Assembly (NCBI RefSeq): GCF_002101965.1
Contig: NZ_LQQA01000033.1
Location: 682,001 to 746,000 of the forward strand
DNA from: Mycolicibacterium wolinskyi
Lineage (GTDB): Bacteria; Actinomycetota; Actinomycetes; Mycobacteriales; Mycobacteriaceae
Reading direction: 5' to 3'
Length of the DNA: 64,000 nucleotides
In this document: positions 7,010 through 16,354 of the stretch, piece by piece
Position numbering within the stretch: position 1 is the first letter of the stretch
How the letters are laid out: each line of letters begins with the position of its first letter
Translations under genes and position numbers: made by a program
The notes under the pieces: generated by a model
Databases searched by the model: none
What the model was told of the DNA's origin: nothing
Seen by the model: the letters and a program-made list of their open reading frames with translations, nothing else

Positions 7010-10000
7010 GTGTCTGACCCACTTGATCCGGCTGATCCGACCGCGTCCGCTGCTCCTACCGTCCTGCTGTTGTCGACGTCGGACACCGATCTGATCACTG
7101 CCCGCGCCAGCGGCGCGGAGTACCGGTGGGCCAATCCGTCGAGGCTGGTCGGCGGCGAGCTGGAGGAGTTGCTCGCCGGTGCCGACGTCGCCGTCGTGCG
7201 GATCCTCGGCGGCTACCGCGCCTGGCAGGACGGCATCGACACGGTCGTGGCCAGTGGCGTGCCGGCCGTCGTCGTCAGCGGCGAACAATCACCCGACGCC
7301 GACCTGATGGGCCGTTCGACCGCGCCGCAGGGTGCGGCCCTGCAAACCCACATCTATCTCGCCCAGGGCGGCGTCGAGAATCTGCGCAACCTGCACGCGT
7401 TCCTGTCCGACACGTTGCTCATGACCGGCTTCGGCTTCGCGCCGCCGGTCAGCACGCCGAACTGGGACGTGCTGGAACGGGCGAACACCGCCGCCGACGG
7501 CCCGACCGTCGCGGTCCTGTTCTACCGCGCCCAGCAGCTGGCCGGAAATACCGGCTATGTCGACGCGCTGTGCGACGCCATCGACAACGCCGGCGGGCGC
7601 CCGCTCCCGGTCTTCTGCGCGTCGCTGCGGACCGCCGAACCTGAACTACTCGAATTGCTCGGCACCGCAGACGCTTTGATCACCACAGTGCTCGCCGCGG
7701 GTGGGTCGACCCCGGCCACGGTCGGCGCCGGGGGAGCCGACGACTCGTGGAACGTGGCTCACCTCGCGGCACTGGACGTTCCGATTCTGCAAGGGCTGTG
7801 CCTGACCAGTTCGCGTGAGCAGTGGTCGGGTAACGACGACGGCCTGTCCCCGCTCGACGTCGCGACCCAGGTGGCGGTGCCCGAGTTCGACGGCCGCATC
7901 ATCACCGTCCCGTTCTCCTTCAAGGAGATCGACGACGAGGGCCTGATCTCCTACGTGCCCGACGAGGAACGCTGCGCACGGGTGGCCGGACTGGCCGTGC
8001 GGCATGCCCGGCTGCGTTCCGTCCCGGCCGCCGAAAAGCATGTCGCCCTAGTGTTTTCGGCGTACCCCACCAAACACGCCAGAATCGGCAACGCGGTCGG
8101 TCTCGACACCCCGGCGAGCGCGCTCGCGCTGCTGCGCGCGATGCGGGAGGCCGGATACGACCTGGGCGAGGCCGACGACATCCCCGGTCTGGAGTCCGGC
8201 GACGGTGATGCCCTGATGCACGCACTCATCGAGCGCGGCGGCCAGGACCCGGATTGGTTGACCGATGGCCAACTGGCCGGAAACCCGATCCGCGTGTCCG
8301 CCAAGGATTACCGCGCGTGGTTCGCGACGCTGCCCGCCGAACTGGCCGACGCGATCGTCGAGCACTGGGGTCCACCGCCGGGTGAGCTGTTCGTCGACCG
8401 CAGCCGTGACCCCGACGGCGAGATCGTCATCGCGGCGATGCGGGCCGGCAACGTCGTGATCGTGGTCCAACCGCCGCGCGGTTTCGGCGAGAACCCGGTG
8501 GCCATCTACCACGACCCCGATCTGCCGCCCAGCCATCACTACCTGGCCGCCTACCGTTGGCTGGACGGGCAATTCGGCGACTCGTACCCCCACTTCAAAG
8601 CCGACGCCGTCGTGCACCTCGGCAAGCACGGCAACCTGGAGTGGTTGCCCGGCAAGACCCTTGGCATGAGCGCGGCTTGCGGTACTGACGCCGCGCTCGG
8701 CGACCTGCCGTTGATCTACCCGTTCCTGGTCAACGATCCGGGGGAGGGCACACAGGCCAAGCGGCGTGCCCACGCGACGCTCGTCGACCATCTGATCCCG
8801 CCGATGGCGCGCGCCGAGACCTACGGCGACATCGCGCGTCTGGAGCAGCTTCTCGACGAGCACGCCAACGTCTCCGCCCTCGACCCCGGCAAGCTGCCTG
8901 CGATCCGTCAGCAGATCTGGACGCTCATGCGGGCCGCGAAGATGGACCACGACCTGGGGCTCGAGGACCGTCCCGACGAGGATTCGTTCGACGACATGCT
9001 GCTGCACGTCGACGGCTGGCTGTGCGAGATCAAGGATGTGCAGATCCGCGACGGCCTGCATGTACTCGGCCAGAAACCCACCGGCGAAGGGGAACTCGAC
9101 CTGGTGCTGGCCATCCTGCGGGCCCGGCAGCTGTTCGGCGGTGAACAGACGGTGCCGGGCCTGCGGCAGGCGCTGGGCCTGACCGAGGACGGTTCCGACG
9201 ATCGCGCCGCGGTCGACGCGGCCGAGGCCGGGGCCCGTGAGCTGGTCGCCGCCCTGCAGGAAAGCGGTTGGGACCCAGGCGCTGTCGACCGGCTGACGGA
9301 CAACCCCGAGGTCGCGCGCATCCTGCGGTTCGCCGCGACCGAAGTCGTCCCGCGGCTGGCCGGAACCGAACGCGAGATCGACCAGGTGTTGCGGGCGCTC
9401 GACGGCCGCTTCATCGCGTCCGGGCCGTCGGGCTCACCGCTGCGCGGCCTGGTCAACGTGCTGCCCACCGGCCGCAACTTCTACTCGGTGGACCCCAAGG
9501 CCGTGCCATCGCGGCTCGCCTGGGAAACCGGTGTCGCCATGGCGGATTCGCTGCTCGAGCGCTACCGCACCGATCACGGCCGCTGGCCGCAGTCGGTCGG
9601 GCTTTCGGTGTGGGGGACATCGGCCATGCGCACCGCGGGCGACGACATCGCCGAAGTGCTTGCCCTGCTGGGCGTTCGGCCGGTGTGGGACGACGCGTCG
9701 CGGCGCGTCGTCAACCTCGAGCCCATCGAGCTCGCCGAGCTCGGCCGGCCCCGCATCGACGTCACGGTGCGTATCTCCGGGTTCTTCCGCGACGCGTTCC
9801 CGCACGTCGTCACGATGCTCGACGACGCGGTCAAGCTCGTGGCCGGTCTCGACGAGCCCGCCGCCGACAACTACGTCCGCGCCCACGCCCAAGCCGACCT
9901 GGCCGAGCACGGCGATGAAAGGCGCGCCACCACACGCATTTTCGGTTCCAAGCCCGGCACGTACGGGGCCGGGCTGTTGCAGCTGATCGACAGTCGCAAC

Positions 10001-10648
10001 TGGCGCGACGACGCCGACCTCGCGCAGGTCTACACCGCGTGGGGTGGCTTCGCGTACGGGCGGGGACTCGACGGTGCACCGGCCGCCGACGACATGAACC
10101 GCGCCTACCGCCGAATCGCCGTGGCGGCCAAGAACACCGACACGCGCGAACACGACATCGCCGACTCCGACGACTATTTCCAGTACCACGGCGGCATGGT
10201 CGCCACGGTGCGCGCGCTGACCGGCAAAGCGCCCGCGGCCTACATCGGCGACAACACCCGCCCCGACGCGGTGCGCACGCGCACGCTGTCGGAGGAGACC
10301 AACCGGGTGTTCCGGGCGCGCGTCGTCAATCCCCGCTGGATCAACGCGATGCGCCGCCACGGCTACAAGGGTGCCTTCGAGATGGCCGCGACCGTCGACT
10401 ACCTGTTCGGTTACGACGCCACGGCCCACGTGATGGCCGACTGGATGTATGAACGGCTGTCGGCCGAGTACGTGCTCGACGACGAGAACCGCAAGTTCAT
10501 GGCCGAATCCAATCCGTGGGCGCTGCACGGCATGGCCGAGCGCCTGCTGGAGGCCGCGGGCCGTGGCATGTGGGCACAACCCGAGCAGGCCACGCTCGAC
10601 GGGCTGCGACAGGTGTTGCTGGAAACCGAAGGCGAGCTCGAAGGGTGA
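7010..10648 (+). CDS. cobN: Cobaltochelatase subunit CobN
   Basis: CobN is the large subunit of the ATP-dependent aerobic cobaltochelatase (CobNST), which inserts cobalt into hydrogenobyrinate a,c-diamide. The 1212-residue protein belongs to the CobN/magnesium chelatase H family and is full length (about 1200). Family regions include 'DAVVHLGKHGNLEWLPGK' (about residue 535), 'PLIYPFLVNDPGEGTQAKRR' (about 570) and 'FGSKPGTYGAG' (about 980). The start is GTG 7010; an ATG five bases upstream is followed at once by a stop. CobS and CobT are not in the window. A hairpin and a Crp-type site lie upstream. Confidence 0.96.
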   Translation: MSDPLDPADPTASAAPTVLLLSTSDTDLITARASGAEYRWANPSRLVGGELEELLAGADVAVVRILGGYRAWQDGIDTVVASGVPAVVVSGEQSPDADLMGRSTAPQGAALQTHIYLAQGGVENLRNLHAFLSDTLLMTGFGFAPPVSTPNWDVLERANTAADGPTVAVLFYRAQQLAGNTGYVDALCDAIDNAGGRPLPVFCASLRTAEPELLELLGTADALITTVLAAGGSTPATVGAGGADDSWNVAHLAALDVPILQGLCLTSSREQWSGNDDGLSPLDVATQVAVPEFDGRIITVPFSFKEIDDEGLISYVPDEERCARVAGLAVRHARLRSVPAAEKHVALVFSAYPTKHARIGNAVGLDTPASALALLRAMREAGYDLGEADDIPGLESGDGDALMHALIERGGQDPDWLTDGQLAGNPIRVSAKDYRAWFATLPAELADAIVEHWGPPPGELFVDRSRDPDGEIVIAAMRAGNVVIVVQPPRGFGENPVAIYHDPDLPPSHHYLAAYRWLDGQFGDSYPHFKADAVVHLGKHGNLEWLPGKTLGMSAACGTDAALGDLPLIYPFLVNDPGEGTQAKRRAHATLVDHLIPPMARAETYGDIARLEQLLDEHANVSALDPGKLPAIRQQIWTLMRAAKMDHDLGLEDRPDEDSFDDMLLHVDGWLCEIKDVQIRDGLHVLGQKPTGEGELDLVLAILRARQLFGGEQTVPGLRQALGLTEDGSDDRAAVDAAEAGARELVAALQESGWDPGAVDRLTDNPEVARILRFAATEVVPRLAGTEREIDQVLRALDGRFIASGPSGSPLRGLVNVLPTGRNFYSVDPKAVPSRLAWETGVAMADSLLERYRTDHGRWPQSVGLSVWGTSAMRTAGDDIAEVLALLGVRPVWDDASRRVVNLEPIELAELGRPRIDVTVRISGFFRDAFPHVVTMLDDAVKLVAGLDEPAADNYVRAHAQADLAEHGDERRATTRIFGSKPGTYGAGLLQLIDSRNWRDDADLAQVYTAWGGFAYGRGLDGAPAADDMNRAYRRIAVAAKNTDTREHDIADSDDYFQYHGGMVATVRALTGKAPAAYIGDNTRPDAVRTRTLSEETNRVFRARVVNPRWINAMRRHGYKGAFEMAATVDYLFGYDATAHVMADWMYERLSAEYVLDDENRKFMAESNPWALHGMAERLLEAAGRGMWAQPEQATLDGLRQVLLETEGELEG

Positions 10649-10668
10649 GCCCACGCTAAGTTCGTGGC

Positions 10669-11049
10669 ATGGCCCTCACCTTCGCCGATGTCGCGGGATC
10701 CGAATACATCCTGCTCACCACGTTCACCAAGGACGGCCGCGAGAAGCCGACGCCGATCTGGGCCGCCCCGGACGGCGACGGCCTGATCGTGATCACGCAG
10801 GAAAAGTCCTGGAAGGTCAAGCGGATCCGCAACACCCCGCGCGTCACGATCGCCAAGTGCGACATGCGCGGCAACCCCAAGAGCGAGCCGGTGGAAGCGG
10901 TCGCGGCGGTCAACGCAGTCCGCACGGGCGACGCCTATCGCGCCATCGGCAGCCGCTACGGGCTGCTCGGCAAGACGTTCAACTTCTTCTCCAAGCTGCG
11001 CGGCGGCATGAAGAACAACGTGGCGCTCGAAATCCGGGCCGTGGCGTAA
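10669..11049 (+). CDS. PPOX-class, F420-type oxidoreductase
   Basis: A 126-residue split beta-barrel protein of the pyridoxamine-oxidase-like family, in the group mycobacteria use as F420-dependent reductases. Family features are 'YILLTTFTKDGREKPTPIW' near the N-terminus and 'KVKRIRNTPRVTI' with basic residues that bind the cofactor phosphate. It starts 20 bases after cobN and may be cotranscribed. Substrate unknown; F420 rather than FMN is inferred from the lineage and sequence type. Confidence 0.78.
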   Translation: MALTFADVAGSEYILLTTFTKDGREKPTPIWAAPDGDGLIVITQEKSWKVKRIRNTPRVTIAKCDMRGNPKSEPVEAVAAVNAVRTGDAYRAIGSRYGLLGKTFNFFSKLRGGMKNNVALEIRAVA

Positions 11050-11114
11050 CGCACGCCGCCATCGACATCTGAGCGCGGGCGGAACCCTGGGCGTCGCTCG
11101 TCCGTTGTCACTGC

Positions 11115-11579
11115 ATGCTGATGCGGTACTTCTTGCTCTACGTGATCGTGGAGATGGCGGTGATCGTCGCGCTCGCGGCCACCATCGGCGTCGGCTGGAC
11201 ATTGTTGGCCCTCGTGGGCGCGTTCGTCGTCGGGCTGGCGCTGGCCGGCTCGCAGCTGCGCAAGCAGCTCGCCACGCTGCGCCGCGGCACGACCAACCCC
11301 GGTGCCCAGGTCACCGACAGCGCCCTGGTGGCGCTCGGCACCGTTCTGGTGTTCGTCCCGGGCCTGGTGACCACGGCAGTGGGCCTGCTCATGCTCGTCC
11401 CGCTCACCCGCTCGGCGGTGCGTCCCTTGGCGGCGGGCCTGGCCGCGCGGGGCGTCGCGCGGCACGTCACGTTCATCACCCCGCGCCGCGACTACATCGA
11501 CGGCGAGGTCATCGACGTCCACGATGCACCCGGCACCTGGACGCCAACCCGTCCGGCGATCAGGCCCCAGCCCGAATAA
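11115..11579 (+). CDS. fxsA: FxsA family membrane protein
   Basis: A 154-residue membrane protein of the FxsA (cytoplasmic membrane protein) family; FxsA in E. coli relieves phage T7 exclusion by F plasmid, its normal role being unclear. It begins MLMRYFLLYVIVEMAVIVALA, has three to four membrane segments, and the family stretch 'LVALGTVLVFVPGLVTTAVGLLMLVPLTR' (about residues 70-100). A position between this and ppm1 is conserved in mycobacteria. It is followed by an amidohydrolase after 35 bases. Confidence 0.83.
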   Translation: MLMRYFLLYVIVEMAVIVALAATIGVGWTLLALVGAFVVGLALAGSQLRKQLATLRRGTTNPGAQVTDSALVALGTVLVFVPGLVTTAVGLLMLVPLTRSAVRPLAAGLAARGVARHVTFITPRRDYIDGEVIDVHDAPGTWTPTRPAIRPQPE

Positions 11580-11614
11580 CGAGCCCTCACCGGCCGCCAA
11601 GTACGTTCTTGAGC

Positions 11615-13207
11615 GTGACGACGCTGCTGCTCAACGGGCACATCCACAGCCCGAGCCATCCCGACGCGACCGCCATGGCGGTGCGCGACGGTGTGGTCGC
11701 GTGGCTCGGCAGCGATGACGTCGGCCGCGCACAATTCCCTGGCGCCGACATCGTCGACCTCGACGGCGGTTTCGTGGCACCGGCGTTCGTCGACAGTCAC
11801 GTCCACGTCACCGCCACCGGGCTGAACCTCCACGGCCTCGATCTGCGGACGGCCACCTCGCTACAACACTGTCTGCGGTTGATCGGCGACCACGCCGCGA
11901 AGCATCCGGACGGACCGCTGTGGGGCCACGGGTGGGACGAATCCGGCTGGCCCGAGCGCACCCCGCCGACCACCGATGACCTCGACGCGGTGCTGGGCGA
12001 CCGGCCCGCCTACCTGGCCAGGGTCGACGTCCACTCGGCGGTCGCAACATCGGCGCTGCGTCGGCTGGTCCCCGAACTGGCCGCAGCCGAGGGCTATTCG
12101 CCGCAGCAGCCGCTCCGCGCCGACGCCCACCACCTGGTCCGCGCCGCGGCCCGGGACCGCGTGACCACACGGCAACGCCACGACGCGCGCGTCGCGGCGC
12201 TCGACCACGCGGCCGCGCTCGGGATCGTCGCCGTGCACGAATGCGCCGGGCCACAGATCGGCGGCCTCGTCGACTGGCAGGAACTGCGTGAGCTCGACCA
12301 CGGCGTCGAGGTGATCGGCTACTGGGGTGAACCCGCACACGACGCCGAGCACGCCAGGGCGCTCATCGCCGAGACCGGCGCCACCGGGCTGGCCGGCGAC
12401 CTGTTCGTCGACGGCGCACTGGGTTCGCGCACGGCCTGGTTGCACGCCCCGTACCACGATGCCCCCGACACGTGCGGCAACCGCTACCTCGACGCCGAAA
12501 CCATCGCGGCGCACGTGCACGCCTGCACCGAGGCCGGCATCCCGGCCGGGTTCCACGTTATCGGTGACGCGGCCGTGACGGCCGTCGTCGACGCCGTGGC
12601 GACCGTCGTCGACCGGCTCGGGGCACCGGCCGTCGCGCGGTGTGGCCACCGGCTGGAGCACCTTGAGATGGTCACTCCCGAGCAGGCCCGCCAACTCGGG
12701 ACGTGGGGTGTCGCGGCGAGCATGCAACCCAACTTCGACGCCTTGTGGGGTGGTCGCGACGGCATGTATGCGCAGCGTCTCGGCCCTGATCGAGTCGATC
12801 GGCTCAACCCCCTCGCGCTGTTAGCATCCGAAGGCGTGCCCCTCGCCTTCGGCTCCGATACCCCGGTCACCAGCATGAACCCCTGGGAGACGGTCCGGGC
12901 CGCGATCGAGCACCGCACCCCGTCGAGTGCGGTGTCGGCCCGCGCCGCATTCGCCGCCGCCACCCGCGGCGGGTGGCGCGCGGGCGGCGTGCGTGACGGC
13001 GTCACCGGGACACTGGTGGCCGGTGCGGCCGCCAGCTTTGCTGTATGGGACGCCGACGATCTCGAGGTCAGCGCACCCGCTAACGCCGCGCAGCGCTGGT
13101 CCACCGACCCGCGCTCCCGCGTCCCGGCACTGCCGCGACTGGCTGCCGGCGTTGCGCTGCCCCGTTGTCGTCAAACGGTCCGCCGAGGTGTCACCATCCA
13201 TGGCTAG
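11615..13207 (+). CDS. YtcJ-like metal-dependent amidohydrolase
   Basis: A 530-residue amidohydrolase of the YtcJ/NfdA type (hydrolysis of amides such as N-substituted formamides in characterised members). The metal-binding HxH is 'DSHVHVTATG' (about residue 65); further ligands are in 'GFHVIGDAAV' and 'CGHRLEHLEMV', and the final Asp in 'LAFGSDTPV'. The start is the GTG at 11615 (MTTLLLNGHIHSPS), where family similarity begins, although the frame is open upstream. Its last 8 bases overlap the lnt start, so the two are translationally coupled. Substrate unknown. Confidence 0.83.
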   Translation: MTTLLLNGHIHSPSHPDATAMAVRDGVVAWLGSDDVGRAQFPGADIVDLDGGFVAPAFVDSHVHVTATGLNLHGLDLRTATSLQHCLRLIGDHAAKHPDGPLWGHGWDESGWPERTPPTTDDLDAVLGDRPAYLARVDVHSAVATSALRRLVPELAAAEGYSPQQPLRADAHHLVRAAARDRVTTRQRHDARVAALDHAAALGIVAVHECAGPQIGGLVDWQELRELDHGVEVIGYWGEPAHDAEHARALIAETGATGLAGDLFVDGALGSRTAWLHAPYHDAPDTCGNRYLDAETIAAHVHACTEAGIPAGFHVIGDAAVTAVVDAVATVVDRLGAPAVARCGHRLEHLEMVTPEQARQLGTWGVAASMQPNFDALWGGRDGMYAQRLGPDRVDRLNPLALLASEGVPLAFGSDTPVTSMNPWETVRAAIEHRTPSSAVSARAAFAAATRGGWRAGGVRDGVTGTLVAGAAASFAVWDADDLEVSAPANAAQRWSTDPRSRVPALPRLAAGVALPRCRQTVRRGVTIHG

Positions 13208-15077
13208 CGACCGGCCGAGGCATTCGGGAAGCCGGTTCGACCGGCTCCGGGAGGGGCCCAACGAGGTCACCGAGGTGATACCGGCGATCGGCGACGACGA
13301 ACCCGTCGATGACGAACTTGCCGACGACTTCGACCACGATTCATTGCCCGACGACCTCGACAAGGACGTCGACAAAGACAAAGACGCCGCCAAGGACGAG
13401 AAGGCCAAGCGATCTGCGTGGGCCGGCCGGTTCGGCCGCGCGGTGGCGGACCGATGGCCGCAACTGACCGCGACGATCGGCGGCGGCCTCGCGCTGTGGG
13501 TGAGTTTCCCGCCCGTGGGCTGGTGGTTCGCCGCGTTCGCCGGATTCGGCCTGCTGGCCTGGGTTCTCACCCTCCGGTCGACGACGCGCGCGGGTGGTTT
13601 CGGGTACGGACTGTTGTTCGGCCTGGCGTTCTACGTGCCGCTACTGCCATGGATCAGCGGTCTGGTCGGGGCGGTGCCGTGGCTGGCGCTGGCCACGGCG
13701 CAGGCCCTGTTCTGCGGTTTGTTCGGTGTGCTCGCTGTTGTGATCAGACAGCTGCCGGGCTGGCCCGTGTGGTTCGCCGCGCTGTGGGCCGCCCAGGAAT
13801 GGCTCAAGTCGACCGTGCCGTTCGGCGGATTCCCGTGGGGTGTGGTCGGATTCGGGCAGACCGACGGTCCGTTACTGCCCATCGCACGCCTGGGCGGCGC
13901 GCCACTGCTGTCGTTCGCCGTCGCGCTGGCCGGGTTCAGCCTGACTGTGGTGGCGCTCGAGATCGTGCGGTGGTGGCATCACGGACACAAGCCCGGGGTG
14001 CCCGCCCCCGCTGTTCTGCTGCCCGGCGTGTCGGTCGCCGTGGTGCTGCTGTCGACCGCTCTGCTGTGGCCGGGTGTGCGCCACTCCGGCATGGGCGCAG
14101 GCGACGATCCGTCCGTCACAGTGGCCGCGGTGCAGGGCAACGTGCCGCGGCTCGGGCTCGATTTCAACGCACAGCGGCGCGCGGTGCTCGACAACCACGT
14201 CAAAGAGACGATGCGGCTGGCCGACGACGTCCGGGCCGGCCGTGCCGCACAACCGATGTTCGTCGTGTGGCCCGAGAACTCCTCCGACATCGATCCGCTC
14301 GCCAATGCCGACGCCTCCGCGCAAATCACCGCGGCGGCCGAGGCGATCGACGCGCCGATCCTCGTCGGCGGTGTGGTCAAGGCGCCGGGCTACACCCCGG
14401 ACAATCCGGTCGCCAACAACACCGTGATCGTGTGGAACCCCACCGACGGCCCCGGCGAGCGACACGACAAGCAGATCGTGCAGCCGTTCGGCGAGTACCT
14501 GCCGTGGCGCGGGTTCTTCCGGCACCTGTCGTCCTACGCCGACCGGGCCGGCTACTTCATCCCGGGGAACGGCACCGGTGTCGTGCATGCGGCCGGAGTC
14601 CCGATCGGGGTCACGACGTGCTGGGAGGTCATCTTCGACCGGGCGGCGCGGGAGTCGGTGCTCAACGGTGCCCAGGTGTTGACAGTGCCCACCAACAACG
14701 CCACGTTCGACGAGGCCATGAGTTCCCAGCAGCTGGCGTTCGGCAAACTGCGCGCCGTCGAGCACAACCGCTACGTGGTGGTTGCCGGGACAACCGGGAT
14801 CAGCGCGGTGATCGCCCCGGACGGCCGTGAGCTGGCCCGCACCGAGTGGTTCGAGCCCGCGTACCTCGACAGCCAGATTCGCCTGAAGTCCGACCTGACG
14901 CCTGCGACGCAGTGGGGTCCGATCGTGCAGGCGGTGCTGGTCATCGCGGGTTTCGGCGCTGTCCTCTGGGTAGCTGTCACCGCGTTGTTCACCGCGATGA
15001 TGCACAATGGAAGGTTCGTGCCAAAAAGTTTTCGGCGCCGGGCGGCAAACGCCGGCGATGATGAAGGAGCAACATGA
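13200..15077 (+). CDS. lnt: Apolipoprotein N-acyltransferase Lnt
   Basis: Lnt adds the third acyl chain to the N-terminal Cys of lipoproteins at the membrane. The 625-residue protein has an acidic, Asp/Lys-rich cytoplasmic N-terminus (about 20-65), several membrane helices (about 89-295), a carbon-nitrogen hydrolase domain and a final helix (about 577-603). The catalytic triad is visible: Glu359 in 'WPENSSD', Lys424 in 'HDKQIV' and Cys474 in 'TTCWEVIFD', with spacing close to E. coli Lnt. In M. tuberculosis this domain is fused to Ppm1; here the proteins are separate but overlap by 4 bases. Confidence 0.93.
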   Translation: MASDRPRHSGSRFDRLREGPNEVTEVIPAIGDDEPVDDELADDFDHDSLPDDLDKDVDKDKDAAKDEKAKRSAWAGRFGRAVADRWPQLTATIGGGLALWVSFPPVGWWFAAFAGFGLLAWVLTLRSTTRAGGFGYGLLFGLAFYVPLLPWISGLVGAVPWLALATAQALFCGLFGVLAVVIRQLPGWPVWFAALWAAQEWLKSTVPFGGFPWGVVGFGQTDGPLLPIARLGGAPLLSFAVALAGFSLTVVALEIVRWWHHGHKPGVPAPAVLLPGVSVAVVLLSTALLWPGVRHSGMGAGDDPSVTVAAVQGNVPRLGLDFNAQRRAVLDNHVKETMRLADDVRAGRAAQPMFVVWPENSSDIDPLANADASAQITAAAEAIDAPILVGGVVKAPGYTPDNPVANNTVIVWNPTDGPGERHDKQIVQPFGEYLPWRGFFRHLSSYADRAGYFIPGNGTGVVHAAGVPIGVTTCWEVIFDRAARESVLNGAQVLTVPTNNATFDEAMSSQQLAFGKLRAVEHNRYVVVAGTTGISAVIAPDGRELARTEWFEPAYLDSQIRLKSDLTPATQWGPIVQAVLVIAGFGAVLWVAVTALFTAMMHNGRFVPKSFRRRAANAGDDEGAT

Positions 15078-15820
15078 GCCCGAGTCAGCGCACTCTGGTG
15101 ATCATCCCCACCTACAACGAGCGGGAGAATCTGCCGCTGATCGTCGGGCGCGTGCACCACGCCTGCCCTGAGGTTCACATCCTGGTCGTCGACGACGGCA
15201 GCCCGGACGGCACCGGCAAGCTCGCCGACGAGCTGGCACTCGCCGACCCCGATCGCGTCCACGTCATGCACCGCACCAGCAAGGCCGGGCTCGGCGCGGC
15301 CTATCTGGCCGGGTTCGAGTGGGGCCTGGGTCGCGGCTACTCGGTGCTGGTCGAGATGGACGCCGACGGCAGTCACGCGCCGGAAGAGCTCAGCCGGCTG
15401 CTCGACGCCGTCGATGCGGGCGCCGACCTGGCCATCGGATCGCGGTACGTCCCCGGCGGCACCGTGCGCAACTGGCCGTGGCGGCGCCTGGCGCTGTCCA
15501 AGACCGCCAACACCTACTCCCGGTTCCTGCTCGGCGTCGACATCCACGACATCACCGCCGGATATCGCGCATACCGGCGCGAGGTGCTGGAGAAGATCGA
15601 CCTTTCGGCGGTGGACTCCAAGGGCTACTGCTTCCAAATCGACCTCACGTGGCGCGCGATCAACAACGGTTTCACCGTCGTAGAGGTCCCGATCACGTTC
15701 ACCGAGCGCGAGCTCGGCGTGTCGAAGATGAGCGGATCCAACATCCGCGAGGCGATGTTCAAGGTCGCCGAGTGGGGCATCCGCGGCCGCCTCGACCGCG
15801 CCCGCGGTGTCGTCCGCTAG
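15074..15820 (+). CDS. ppm1: Polyprenol-monophosphomannose synthase Ppm1
   Basis: A 248-residue family 2 glycosyltransferase that transfers mannose from GDP-mannose to polyprenyl phosphate, making the donor for lipoarabinomannan, lipomannan and protein mannosylation. It starts with the nucleotide-binding 'LVIIPTYNERENLP', has 'LVVDDGSPDGT' and the catalytic DxD in 'EMDADGSH' (about residues 94-101). No membrane anchor is present; membrane recruitment by Lnt is known for M. smegmatis. The ATG overlaps the lnt stop (ATGA) and follows the Shine-Dalgarno GAAGGAG. Confidence 0.94.
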   Translation: MSPSQRTLVIIPTYNERENLPLIVGRVHHACPEVHILVVDDGSPDGTGKLADELALADPDRVHVMHRTSKAGLGAAYLAGFEWGLGRGYSVLVEMDADGSHAPEELSRLLDAVDAGADLAIGSRYVPGGTVRNWPWRRLALSKTANTYSRFLLGVDIHDITAGYRAYRREVLEKIDLSAVDSKGYCFQIDLTWRAINNGFTVVEVPITFTERELGVSKMSGSNIREAMFKVAEWGIRGRLDRARGVVR

Positions 15821-15841
15821 CGCACACCTGCCCAGACGCAA

Positions 15842-15877
15842 AAAGAACCGCGAGCGTACACACGCTCGCGGTTCTTT
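15842..15877. terminator. Bidirectional terminator between ppm1 and rbpA
   Basis: A 16-bp perfect inverted repeat (AAAGAACCGCGAGCGT and its complement) with a 4-base loop lies between the convergent ppm1 and rbpA stops. The A-run on one side and T-run on the other let it act as an intrinsic terminator in both directions. Confidence 0.88.
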
Positions 15878-15890
15878 CTGTCTACGTCGT

Positions 15891-16229
15891 TCAGCTACCG
15901 CGACGCTTGGTCTTGATCAGGTCGAGACGCTCCTTGAGCAATTCTTCGAGTTCCTCGACCGAACGACGCTCCAGCAGCATGTCCCAGTGGGTGCGCGGCG
16001 GCTTGACCTTCTTCGGCTCCGGCACGTCACCCTCGATCAGAGTGCCCTCCAGGCCGTTGCGGCACAGCCAGGTACCTGGGATCTCTGCGTCGTCGGCGAA
16101 CGGAACGTCGAACTCTTCACCGTTCTCGGTGCGGTAGCGCGCGACCTGACGCGGCGCCAGGTCATGGTTGCGGTCGGTCTCGTAGCTCACGGCTCCGAGG
16201 CGACTGCCTCTCAGGACACGATCAGCCAT
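15891..16229 (-). CDS. rbpA: RNA polymerase-binding protein RbpA
   Basis: RbpA binds the housekeeping sigma factor and RNA polymerase and stabilises open promoter complexes; it is essential in mycobacteria and affects rifampicin tolerance. The 112-residue product begins MADRVLRGSRLGAVSYETD, has the zinc-less core domain with 'GTWLCRNGLEGTL', the basic linker 'PEPKKVKPPRTHWDM' and the sigma-interaction domain 'RRSVEELEELLKERL'. The ATG at 16229 follows GAGGAG. The C-terminus (IKTKRRGS) is shorter than the M. smegmatis protein as I remember it. A SigE-type promoter lies upstream. Confidence 0.96.
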   Translation of the reverse strand: MADRVLRGSRLGAVSYETDRNHDLAPRQVARYRTENGEEFDVPFADDAEIPGTWLCRNGLEGTLIEGDVPEPKKVKPPRTHWDMLLERRSVEELEELLKERLDLIKTKRRGS

Positions 16230-16270
16230 CGTCAAACACTCCTCATCACGCGATTTGGCCCGGATAACAC

Positions 16271-16296
16271 AACGCACAACGGCGTTGCCAAGTTCC
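16271..16296 (-). promoter_or_regulatory. SigE-type promoter of rbpA
   Basis: Reading the minus strand, GGAAC (16296-16292) is followed after 18 bases by GTT (16273-16271), matching the mycobacterial SigE consensus GGAAC-N18/19-GTT, about 42 bases before the rbpA start. RbpA is known to belong to the SigE stress response in M. tuberculosis. Motif seen directly; activity inferred. Confidence 0.65.
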
Positions 16297-16354
16297 CGAC
16301 TCGACCGTCCATGATACGCCGGATGCGGCAAGGGTCCGTCTACAGTCAGGACAC

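Noticed and set aside
9434..10654. Open frame of 406 codons antisense to cobN
   Set aside because: Shadow of the cobN reading frame; composition is skewed to His/Gly/Val and no ribosome site is present.
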